From positions 7,192,001 to 7,256,000 of the forward strand of contig OZ199840.1 of the NCBI GenBank assembly GCA_964304625.1: a stretch of DNA of 64,000 nt, written 5' to 3'. A program made the position numbers and the translations under genes. Shown piece after piece: positions 48,233 to 59,199 of this stretch. The notes beneath the pieces are model-generated. The model made no database searches, had not been told where the DNA came from, and worked only from the letters and a program-made list of their open reading frames with translations. Numbering within the stretch: position 1 is the stretch's first letter; each line of letters starts with the position of its first letter. The DNA is from Kudoa neothunni. Its lineage: Eukaryota > Cnidaria.

Positions 48233-49822
48233 GACGGTGGCTATTCTCATGGAAACGAATAACTCTTCCGTTATAGATGATATTTCGAATTTGACTTCAT
48301 ATTTGAATTTAACTATTTTTAATCTAATTTTTTAAGTAAAAATTGTTTGAAAATTTAAAGAATAAAAATTCAACACTTTGTCTGCCCTATTTACACTGTT
48401 CAATAAGTACACTCATGGTTTTGAGCCTAATATTTTGTGATATAAACATTTTAATTGAAATAAAATGTAAAAACATTGACCAATAAGTAGAAACTGTTCT
48501 GTTCGTGCATTCTCGTGTCATCATCATGTCTGAATATGCGCGTGAATCCTATTTGATTATGGGCTTTCTATTTCGTGAGACTGTTTCTAAGTTTTAAAGA
48601 ACTTTGAAATAATTGAAATCTGTAGAACAAGTTTATATATTACATTCAGTTGGAGACGAGAAATTTAAAATTTCATAAGATTAATATACCAATTGCATGG
48701 AATAAATCTGAAAAGTGATGTCATTATTGCTTCCTATGAAGCGCTGTTAAATTGATTTGCTCAAACCTATACCTTTTATTAAAAAATAATATTTTACTAT
48801 TAAAATTTTGAATGTGGTTATTTTGGAGAAATTTTTGTTGGACGCACAGCTAAACAACCATGGCTAATGGATAGGTTTATCAATTCTTCGTTGGAGTGAA
48901 AATTGATTTTTCTGAACTATAAAATTACAAATTCCTCGGTATCAGGAAGAAAATGTTTGCAATCTTAAAATGAAATTTTTCAGAACAATTCAAAGTGCTC
49001 AAGGACGAATTAACCGTTATTTTAACTCCAACATTATTTATTATAATACTTACTACACTTCTCCGTTGGCTCGCTTTACAAAAGTCAAAGCAAAGAAACC
49101 CCAAAAATCACCATTCAACAATTTTCATTTTATAAATTTACCCATTGAGACATTACCAGAGGAATGAATGAAGATAATTTAGAATCACACTGCTTTTTAA
49201 AAATTGATAAATGAATTTAAATTTAAGAGCAAACCTATACTTCTTAATTTAAACTCATAGGTTCCAGTATTTATAGGTTCTGTACCCACGAATAGGCACC
49301 ATGAAAACCTTTCTCATACTTCTGAGTAAAGTAAATGCATTTGTTGGGACAACAAAACGAACATTCCTCGAAATTATGGTACTATCTTACAAATACGTAT
49401 GAAAAGTGGTTTACACCGATGTAAAATAGTTCGAATCCAATTAATATCCATTAATTAACGACAATTTTGTTAAATTCATATTAAAAAATGTTCACATAGA
49501 AACGTACATGTTTCGTAAATGATTGGAGATGACTTATTCTAAGTTAAACTGAGTGTGTTGAGACGTATTAAACTAAAGGTTTCTAACCACCATTACATGT
49601 GTTTACATTTCGTTTCAACCAAAATGTTTATATCACAAAATATTAGGCTCAAAACTATGAGTGTACTTATTAAACAGTGTAAATAGGGCAGACAAAGTGT
49701 TGAATTTTTATTCTTTAAATTTTCAAACAATTTTTACTTAAAAAATTAGATTAAAAATAGCTAAATTCAAAATATCGTCTATAACGGAAGAGTTATTCGT
49801 TTCCATGAGAATAGCCACTGCC
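48233..49822. mobile_element. Non-autonomous MULE with about 200-bp terminal inverted repeats
   Basis: Left 48233 to about 48445 and right (reverse complement) about 49622-49822 match nearly throughout: GTGGCTATTCTCATGGAAAC at the outer end, then ACGGAAGAGTTATTCG/CGAATAACTCTTCCGT, CAACACTTTGTCTGCCC, and inner AATATTTTGTGATATAAACA. The outer terminus GGCAGTGGCTATT is shared with the MULE at 376-5788. The flanks TTTACTGAA (48224-48232) and TTTACTACA (49823-49831) look like a worn 9-bp duplication. There is no transposase. The ~1.2-kb interior holds a 65-codon open frame (48970-49167). Confidence 0.88.
48970..49167 (+). CDS. Hypothetical small ORF inside the MULE
   Basis: ATG-initiated, 65 codons, starting MKFFRTIQSAQGRINRYF and ending LPIETLPEE. 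It is basic, with a Lys/Pro-rich middle (KVKAKKPQKSP). I do not recognise it. It could be a captured host exon, since MULEs commonly carry gene pieces, or chance. No donor or acceptor site clearly extends it. Confidence 0.3.
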   Translation: MKFFRTIQSAQGRINRYFNSNIIYYNTYYTSPLARFTKVKAKKPQKSPFNNFHFINLPIETLPEE

Positions 49823-50587
49823 TTTACTACACCTTTACTTAATTTAAACATAATCTGTTATATTCAACCAATAATACAGTAGGCAACCGATATTACGCAC
49901 GTGCATCGATGCGATGTATTCAAGGTTTATTATATTTGATGAAACATTTTGTAATATTTTTGTGATTGTAACAAGATAGAAGTCATAAAAATATTTTTGA
50001 ACTAAACTAGGAAATTATCAATCTGTTATATCACGTGACCAATAGATAGTGTGCACTTTTCTCGGCCAAACCAAATCACGTAGATTTTATTGTTTTTATT
50101 GTAAGCGAGAGGAAATTTTAATTCTGAAGGTTGAATTTTTTAACAAAGAGAAAAGTTTTTTGAGATATCTATCAAAAAATGATCATTTCCATGAAAATTA
50201 AAATAGAATCAATTTTGTTTCAGGAAAATGTTAGTTGACAATTAAAGAATGGTATAGATTCACATAAATAAAGATTTTACGATTAAAATATAAAAAATAT
50301 TTTCATATTATTCTAAAAGGTGAATAAGAAATAAATAATATTTACAGTTTTTTAGAACTGGCCGGCCATTCACCAAATTTTATCCCACTGTAATATAAAA
50401 AGAGATAAATATTTTATCAACAAATATGATTAAAAGAAATATTGTTAATTATTTTTCAGCCATATAATCTTGATAATATTTTTTGTTATTCTATTTAAAG
50501 AAACGGTGTAACACCCCCGCTGAAAAATAAAGAAAACACAAAATAACATTAGCCCGCGCACGCACATTGGGTGCGTTTTATCGGTTG

Positions 50588-50695
50588 CAACCAGGCAGGA
50601 TGTCCGAATTTTGGGGGTTTCCCAAAGATCTTGAGATTTTCCTATTAACCTTGGGTTCTTGGGGTTTTTTTCACTTTTAGCCAAATCCTGAATTT
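50588..50695 (-). repeat. Inverted relative of the 8004-8585 MITE end
   Basis: Read on the minus strand it shares with 8505-8585 the blocks TGAAAAA, CCCCAAGAACC, AAAATCTCAA.ATCTT and GGGAAACCCC, in the same order and spacing. It is probably a fragment or divergent copy of the same hAT MITE family. Confidence 0.7.
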
Positions 50696-51606
50696 TTTTG
50701 TTGATTTACAAAACTTAGATTATTGAATTCATTGATATCAGTCTATAAATAATAAGTTTTACAATTAGGTAGAATAATCATATTTATTGTTTTAGTGATG
50801 GAGAGAATCAAAATTATTCGAAATTTTAAAAAGATATCGCGGTCGTCGGCAACGCGCTGTTTTCCGACCCCTGGATAATTGTTATTTAATTAATTGTTCT
50901 TATTATTCTGTGATTGTATTTGTGTATTTCAACGCTGTCTTAGAATTTTCTAGTTTTTTAAATAACACATTTTGAAGTTATTGACGTATATTACTTTAAA
51001 GTATGCGTGAAATTTCAAACGGAGACCAAAAAGAGCGTGGGATAATATGTGCTCTAATCAAGATTGATTAAAAGCGGATTTTAAATACCAGTTTTTGCAT
51101 TCAAAGCCGGACTTGTTGCAATCAAAACAGGAATACTTTAGTTTGCGGTTAATGACAATTTTTCCTCTTTATTTAATAATGTTAGATAAAAAAGAGAAGT
51201 TTATATGTATAGGTACCAAATATGCATATTATTTTAATCTAATTACGATTGAGATTCATAAGAGAGAAACATTAACTAAAGAATGTCTCCGAATTCTGAA
51301 AATAACCTTTTAGATAATGTTCAGTCAACTTATTTCAGGCATTTCTCATATCTATATCTCCTCTAATAATATTTTTGAATGAATTAGTAGCCCTATATTT
51401 TTTAGTCAAATCATTTAGCGCTAATCTCGGAATTCTTAAATCCTCGGAAACTTCTTTCCTGCCTTACTCCTTGTTACCGACAAGATGGCAAGCAAGAGCT
51501 CTATTATCTTCAGTATGATGCATTTTTCTTGACACCTTCAATGCCGCTTGATTTAGATCTAGTATCAGTTGCGACGAATCCGGTATTGGCTTGATCAAGA
51601 TGCTAA

Positions 51607-51740
51607 GGACAGAAATTCCAGCTACTGCAAATGTTGAACGAATTTATTGATTAATGAACACAGTAAAAAATAATCAAACTAACTCATTAAAGGCTGAAAC
51701 TGTAAAATGTAAACTTATCGCAAAGCAGTCGGTCAGAAGA
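51607..51740 (+). pseudogene. Possible hAT dimerisation-domain remnant
   Basis: The plus strand reads EIPATANVERIY, then a stop, then a Lys/Asn/Leu-rich stretch including NSLKAETVKCKLI. The arrangement resembles the hAT C-terminal block (IPATS..ERVFS...RL..E....L). It is short and interrupted, so this is weak. Confidence 0.3.
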
Positions 51741-52592
51741 AATAATAAATTGTGTCTGACGTCGCAACCAACAAATAAACTAATACATGATGTGAGCAGG
51801 GGTGTTATGAGCCAACGATACCTTATCTTGAGCGCTTGAAAAATAGATCAACCTTCCCAACTGAGGGTTGTGAAGATGATGAGTACGATTCAATTGACGA
51901 CAATAATTAGAAAACGCGTTTAAAATAAAAATTTTTGTTATTTTAATAATACTATTGTGTTTACTTGTCGACCTTGGGGTTTTTCCGACAGTCTCATTGG
52001 ACGCCCTGGTTGTAACGTTTAATACGCACTTTTTTTGCTGGTCCCGAGGGGATTACGTATTATCGGTTGCCAACCGTAGTAACTTATTTTTTTCAAAAAC
52101 GAGAATAAAGTTTTGTTCTATATACCACCCATTAGAATTCGGCACGAGATATTTAAATACATAAAATTAAAGTTCTATCAATTTTTAACTCAATATTTAG
52201 TTTTAATTCAATTTACACAAAATCTATGAATCTTGTATTTCGGTATTTCCAGCAAACAAATAAATAATGGTTCAGTAATAGCAATTAAATAAATCCTAGT
52301 AGGTCACGATACAATCGAGGTAGAGCTATTTTAGAAAGATAGAACTCATGACAGATGAAGGCCGAATCAATGCTAATGACTATTAAAGAAATGTTGCAAA
52401 TAATAAATAAGATTTTTACATAATTTTTGTACTTCACTAAATAATGTAATGATCTTGTTTATTTTTACAATATAATTATGGATAAATAATAGATTTGTTA
52501 GAAACTTTAGATCATATTCAACAATCTTAACACATGAAAAATAATGATGGAATAAAGTAAAAATTTTAAGCAGATGAACTAACCTAAGGGTG

Positions 52593-55500
52593 TTATTTTT
52601 GATGAGAGATTTTAACATTTTGTGGCATATTTCTACAAAGATCAGTACCCTATGGCATAATGAAGTAACTAAAAGAACGTGACATATTGGTATTACTTTA
52701 AGACTGGAAATAGCTGTTTTTTCAATGATAGCTTCCTTAGCTTTACCAATGAAAATCGTTATCATTTTTTTGAAGGCTAAACAAATCAGGTATAAATAAC
52801 ATTGATGATGTTGGATAGGAAAGAATCAACCAGATCCACGTCTTTCAGTTCCAGGTGTAAGTTTAACTTTGTATCTATTTAAATCTATTATAAAACCGGA
52901 AAAGTTAATGAGAGATTACTTGTACTTCGACATAGATGAATAGGGACCACAGACTGGAAGTATAAATTCAACTTGGTCGTCCCCCTCAATACAAAAGCTT
53001 AAGTAATTGATTATTTCATCCTAAAAAGTTTCCACTTCTAATTTATACTAATTGGGAAAATACCTCGGTGGTTGAATACATTTTATTATCATTATCATCA
53101 TTCATATCATTGTTCGTCTGTCGGCTAGTCTTGACTTTTTTGGGCGGAGCTTTTTTTTCTGGTAGAAATATTGAGTCACTATGAATGAAGTTTAGAAAAT
53201 CACTTGCTAGAATTTTTTGGCGTTGTTCAGATAGTTTCTTCTGCTCTTCAGTCTTTTTTTGTAATTTAATATGTTTTTTAGTGATCCTCTCGGGAGTCTA
53301 ATATAAATTTAAAAAACAGCATTTATATCCTAATATCTACATGCGACTTTTCAATAGCAGCTAGTTTATCTTCAATATCTTGATTCGAATACTTCTTCTT
53401 AATCTTTTTTAGTTTATTCTACGAGTGAATATTTTTAGAAATTCAATTTAATTCAAAAATCATGATTTTTTACTCTTTGAAATTTGGTTAAATTCGTGTT
53501 AATTGGTTTGGGGTTGTCCTAAATAAAATATAAATCATTCAACGTTATATATTTTACTATCATTTCAAGCGAAATAGAGCTAAGTTCTGAATCTAGCATT
53601 TGTATAGTTGCAGTTGGGTTAGGCGACAAAATATCATCCTAAAATATAGGTTAATTCAAAACATGTTAATTGACTCAATATTACAGTCGGTTCGTTATCC
53701 GCGCACCGAACAGGTATTTTTTCATGCTCAGTGGAGATTTGATTTTCATTCACCAAATCGGCCACCGAGGTTCTCTCCTCTACAGCTAAATTATTAAATA
53801 AGCCGCAATTTATTTTTCATCCAATGATTAGAGAAAAGGAGTACGGTGGATGGAGAAGATTACATGATACACGCACGGTTTAAAATTTTATTTGCTTTCG
53901 AAAATTAATTGAAAAATAGTCAAAATTAATTTTTTAATAATTTCTAATAACAAGTTTAAACTTTTTTAATTAATATTTGTCGCATGTTAGTAATTTCATG
54001 TACTTTTCTTTATTCTTTGTTATATAGAAATTTAACCCTTATTTTAATTGATTGAAAACTGTTTAAAACTAAAAAAGCTTCTTAAAAATGTCTAGTGATT
54101 AAATTTTATGAATGTATACCACCTAAACATGAAAATTTACCCACAGAGACTCATTAATAATTGTTCCCTGTTACAAACCTTAGTGAGATTTAAAAACTTC
54201 GTGATAAAATTCTTAGAATTTATTATGGTAAGTAACTCTTCAAAATTAGAAAATATTTTAAAATTAACACTCAAAGGATAACCTTGAGCTCCACGCGGCC
54301 ACCTTTATATTATTTTGTTCATGAATTTTGCTGTTAAGCATGTTATATTTTGCGCATATTCGCCAGATTTTCATCTACATTTTTAAACAAAGCATTATCT
54401 ACAGACCGACATAATAAAATTAGTTAAAGGTTTGGCAAAATTAAACAAAACATACCAGGTTTTACAACAAAATAATAGAAGGGTGGACGCGCAAATCCAA
54501 TGGTTAGACGTTACGAGTTAATCGGTATAATTTGATTATTTCTCCATAAATACCCGTCATGTTACCTACATGGAGTAGGCACTTTACTTTGTTTTTTGAC
54601 AATGAGCCCTAGCTTATTTTAACTATATTTAAGAAAAAGGTTCTAAGAATTATTTCCTAATAGGATCTTCGCTAAGAACACAATACAAATCAAATTACGA
54701 CTTATTTTCGAAAAAAATAATTATCAACAACAAGGCGTATAGTATTTTTTTCTCAACCGTACATTACTTTAAATTGTGACAATAAAGCGTGTTTTAAGAT
54801 GCAACATAAAGTGGGTAAAAATATCAAAACGTTTTCATTCTATAATAGATTATTAACAATTGAAGGAATCATTGAAACTATTCGTATTTGGGCTATATAA
54901 AAGTAAATCTCGGTTTTATAAGAAATATGACAAAAGCATCCTTATAGAATAAATATAAAAAAGACTCGGATAAATAAAGAAACTATTTAGAATTTTCAAA
55001 TCGACTAAATATAAAAAAACAAAAACCAACAGATTTTTATCGGAATGCGAGTTCCGATCAAATGAGAAATTCGGGAAAACCCAATATTCATTTTCTGAAA
55101 AATGTCATCTGTATCCTCGAGCCATTAAATCAAACGATAATAGTTCTATTTTAATAATTTAACAAAACAATGATCTCAAAATTGTTTTCGTTTGCGTGAA
55201 TAGGACTGGAGGACTTCTAACACTTTGTAAGTAACAAGCTTAATTAGAAAAATACTCAAACAGTGTCGCCTACTTTTCTACCAGAGTCTGAACCAACCAT
55301 AATTTACAAACAACTCAACATAATCCAATCAGGCGGTATAAAACAGAAAAATAAAAACTATGACGATAGAATAACGTCAAATAAAATAAATAAGACGACA
55401 AAAATAACGAGTTATCATTTTCAATTATTTCTCTTCTCTCATAAAAAAGTATCAAAATAGGAGGTTAATTATTTTAAATTCTGATTTTATAACAATTTTG

Positions 55501-58500
55501 ATTTAGAAATGATGATACTTAGGAAAAACATTAGCAATTATGATCGACTCAAAAAGTTGAAAACAATAGAAATTAAATTTAAAAAAAAGATTAGAATATA
55601 TGACGGAATTTAAAATACGACGAAAAGTACGCTGTAATGACCAAAGTTTCATTCTCAATTCCAAATATTATGCGAGAATAACAAATTATTGCTCACATAT
55701 AATTAAATTAAGTGTTAAAATTCTTTAACTTACTAAAAATAATATTATCTTATAAGTTTGAATTTAAAGTAACTGAACCGACAAAAAAAGTGATTTGTTT
55801 TCTTTAGCGATAACGCAAAAAGCGCATCAAGATGTTAACTCGTGTAAATATTTACCTCTTTTTACAGTACGAAACTCCATTACTATTAAATCAACTAAGA
55901 ATTATCGGAAAATGTGCAATATCTTTTATGAGATGCGATTGTACTTAACATATACGAATTGAAATTACGACTATTTTTTGGTGCTTCGCTTGAAGCCGCT
56001 ATCAACAGATCATTGTCTTTACAAGAAACTTCATCATGTTTATCCCGTACAATGTTGTCAGTCGAATTGGGCGTAACTTGATTGAATGTCTGCAAATTGG
56101 TTTGTGACATAAAAAGCACACCAAATCCTAGTGTAAGCTGTGAAGGAGAGACAAAGTTTTTCTGCCCCGATATAATGAAACTTCCGGTTGGAACATGTTC
56201 TCCGCTAGGTGGTGTTTTTGACACCTAACATCATTCAAAATGAAGATCATTATCATTTGAAGTAACTTTACTTGATTAGCATGTACCCAATACGCTTGAA
56301 TTGCAAGGTGATTATCCCACGCAGAGCTATGACAAACCGCAAAAAGTGCAGCTTGTTCGACGGTTTTAGTGAAGACTTGATCTACCGCGTGAGAGTTTTC
56401 AGACCGAGGAAGGCGTGCAATTACGATTGAAGCACCATGTAGATCAGCATGAAAAAATAAATCATCTAACGCACCCCATTTAAATTCTAATAAATGGAAT
56501 AGCAATTACTATCTCTCATGTATCGTTTGACAAGGCGCTCATTTTGTTGAGCATCTCTCCCACCGACTACCAACACATTATCCGACGAAATAAACCAAAA
56601 ATAGTTTTCGAACCTAAAATCGTCATAAAAACTAATCAAAACAATTTCTCTAAATGACGGACCAATATATTTTTCGATTTTTCTGAACAAAAGTAGCAAT
56701 TTTTTCTTTTTTAAGCACTAAAAGTTTCTTTTTTTCGGCTGATTTTAACGCCTATAAAATAAATTTTGATATACATCAATGTTATCATTTGCATTAATTA
56801 CAGCAGATAGTGATTCTTTCGTTTTCTCATATTTTTCGATCATTTTTTTGCGCTTATCATAGTAACTGCCGAAATTTTTAGTTAAAAACCACACCACAAT
56901 TCTATAATGTACTATTTTGCGTTTGCAAAGCCATTCAAATCCAGGAAGACTTCCACTAACGTCTACATACATCAAACATGTTCAAATATGTGAATTAACA
57001 TCATAAAGAAAATGGCTATTTTCACATGCGACAATGTTTTAATAAATATTTCAATATTTTAAAAATTTAACGGAGGAGAAGGAATAAAATAAAAGTATCG
57101 TTGAAAATTAGGTTATATAATAATTCATATGGATTTTTGAACATTTTAATGCAACTTAGCATAATATAAAGTATGATAAAGTAGGATTGGATTAGGTTGG
57201 CTTAAAGGAATAGCTACGATATAAAATGTTACCGTATGGCGATGGCGCGCCTTAGAAGTAGCGATATTTGAATCCAAATTTTCAATAACAACTTCTCCTG
57301 GAAATCTATAAATTGAGAGAACGTTATGTGTGAGGTCAATCACGTTGAAAATCACTTCAGCTCAAGAGTGATGGATTTAGAAGCATAGTTTGGTTTGGAT
57401 ATGATGCTACAAAGAGAATTGTCGGAATTCTGAGAGTCACTTTTCGCTTTTTTCAAAAGTTCCTCAAGAACTTGCCAGTTAACTTCGTTAAGCAAATCTT
57501 GTACTAGTGCGATACATTTTTCAACCTAAAACAAAAATTTATACCACAAACACATGCCATACTTTAACAATCTAAATATACAATTTCAGTGTTATTTTCA
57601 ATTAGTTTTGCACGCAAAAACATGCTCTCCTAAGAACAATCGAAAAAATCAACTAAATAGTTAAAGTTGAATGACCTGTTGGGCTACTAAAGCTTCCAAT
57701 CGTTTCTCTTGATCATTTTTAACATTGGTCAGTTTTTTGTTGGCCTTTTTTCTGACATTTGTCTCTTGAGTGATACTTTTTTGTTCAAATGCATGCTTGA
57801 AAAATTCATCGACAGTCTATATGAAATTTAGGCGTTGGGATAGACAATTAATCTCGAAACTTTGTTGAATGAATCGAAATAAAGAATATTTTTTTGATCA
57901 CATAATACATCAGTATAGACATTATTTTCATTTGGTAATACATGGAAATCATTATAGCTATAAAAAGTTAAACTAACTATCTGTAATAGCACAAAAATAC
58001 TGTTTTTGATCTGGGTCGTCAGTGATGGAATACAAAATATATCCTCGCTTAAATAAATATTCATATTACTTACAATCGTGCATTAACTACTGTATTCAAG
58101 CCGCTTTTCAGAGTCACACAAATTTTATTCGTTTCATGGAATGCATTAAATATTTTCTGCAACACTAAATAGAAACGATGATTAATGCAAGCTCTAATTG
58201 TTCAGTCAAATACAGTCAATATCTAGCTTTGAAGATGAATCAATTTTGAGCTTGGGATCAACATTATTTCTTGATAACATCAGTTTAAAAAGCACATTGC
58301 TAAACACTACATATTAAATTAAATAAAAATAACTATCTCTTAACCAATACCAAAATCATGGGAGAAAACTTTCAATACTTCTGTTGGTCGAGACAACTTT
58401 CCAAAGTAGTCATTAAGTCTAAACGACATCAACGGTCAAATAAAATAAATGGAATATGTGATTTAACTCAACATTATTGTTTTAATTACGTTTCTACGTC

Positions 58501-59199
58501 AATAATTTGATGTTCCGATTTGTTGATCGCATTTCCAGTCGGATACACACTATGAACAGTTAGAGGAGTTTCTCCATCATCACGTTTTCTCAGGATGTCG
58601 ATTATAACTGAATTTTGGTCAGTAAGTATAATATTTCCCTAATAATAAAATTTATTGAATCATATTTATCCCATTAAATAATTACCCTATCATACAACTC
58701 AATAATTAGGTGAACAGTAAAATCGCCGCTTCCAAAAGTCAATTTAACCATTCGGTCACACCCAATTTGCTGAATATCCATTAAACGTCGATTGTCAACA
58801 AACTTTCGAAGCTAAATTAAGAAAGTTAGCGGAAAAATAATTATTCATTCATTATAGTTTCCCAGGTAGAGGATTATCAATTTAGATGTTTTAATCACAA
58901 CAAACTCTAAAATAATCAAATACTCTCATAGTAAAATTAGACGGAATTTTATTCTTTGTCCATTCATAATTAGACATGTGGATCCGTATACCAGATTCAA
59001 TCACAATAATAACTTTATCACTGGATCTAAAAGCATACAATTATGACAACTACTGAAACAATTCTATTCACTCCGTTAATTTCACAAGGAAACACTTTGA
59101 ATTAACATCATAAACTTTTTTAACTCGCATACCAACCGCATGTCGTTTGATTTCGGCGATCAAAACACACACATCTAAAGTTGTTAAACGAGACTTCAT
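52593..59199 (-). CDS. NEMF: NEMF / Rqc2 (Tae2) ribosome-quality-control factor
   Basis: About 27 exons on the minus strand from ATG at 59199: 59199-59072, 59026-58924, 58811-58686, 58638-58490, 58418-58351, 58306-58214, 58164-58091, 58047-58001, 57957-57861, 57816-57676, 57629-57582, 57525-57356, 57305-57233, (start unclear)-56802, 56751-56663, 56613-56510, 56465-56272, 56224-55945, 53785-53685, 53638-53558, 53518-53474, 53418-53341, 53297-53064, 53020-52920, 52874-52831, 52776-52697, 52649-52593. The product is about 960-990 residues (human 1076). NFACT-N: VESGIRIH-like [19 protein letters not shown] and DR in [12 protein letters not shown]. Then coiled coils ([16 protein letters not shown]), NFACT-R ([57 protein letters not shown]) and NFACT-C ([29 protein letters not shown]). 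It binds 60S subunits with stalled nascent chains, recruits Listerin and drives CAT/Ala tailing. The start of the exon near 56.95 kb is unresolved. Confidence 0.95.
53786..55944 (-). other. NEMF intron (2.2 kb)
   Basis: A phase-1 intron after the NFACT-R exon, in the part of the protein that is a disordered acidic linker in other species. It is AT-rich and no further exon was identified; small linker exons could be missed. The plus frame at 55263-55460 lacks any motif. Confidence 0.65.

Larger units (their letters stand above)
49823..52592. other. Intergenic, mostly transposon debris
   Basis: No host gene recognised. It contains a candidate transposon end at 49877-49900 (CAGTAGGCAACCGATATTAC) with inverted relatives at 50568-50592 and 52046-52072; a copy of the 8004-8585 MITE tail (about 50590-50690, inverted); a hAT-like end near 50862 (minus: CAGGGGTCGG); and a hAT C-terminal-like remnant near 51607-51740. 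The frames at 50445-50684 and 51955-52164 fall inside these repeats. Confidence 0.45.
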
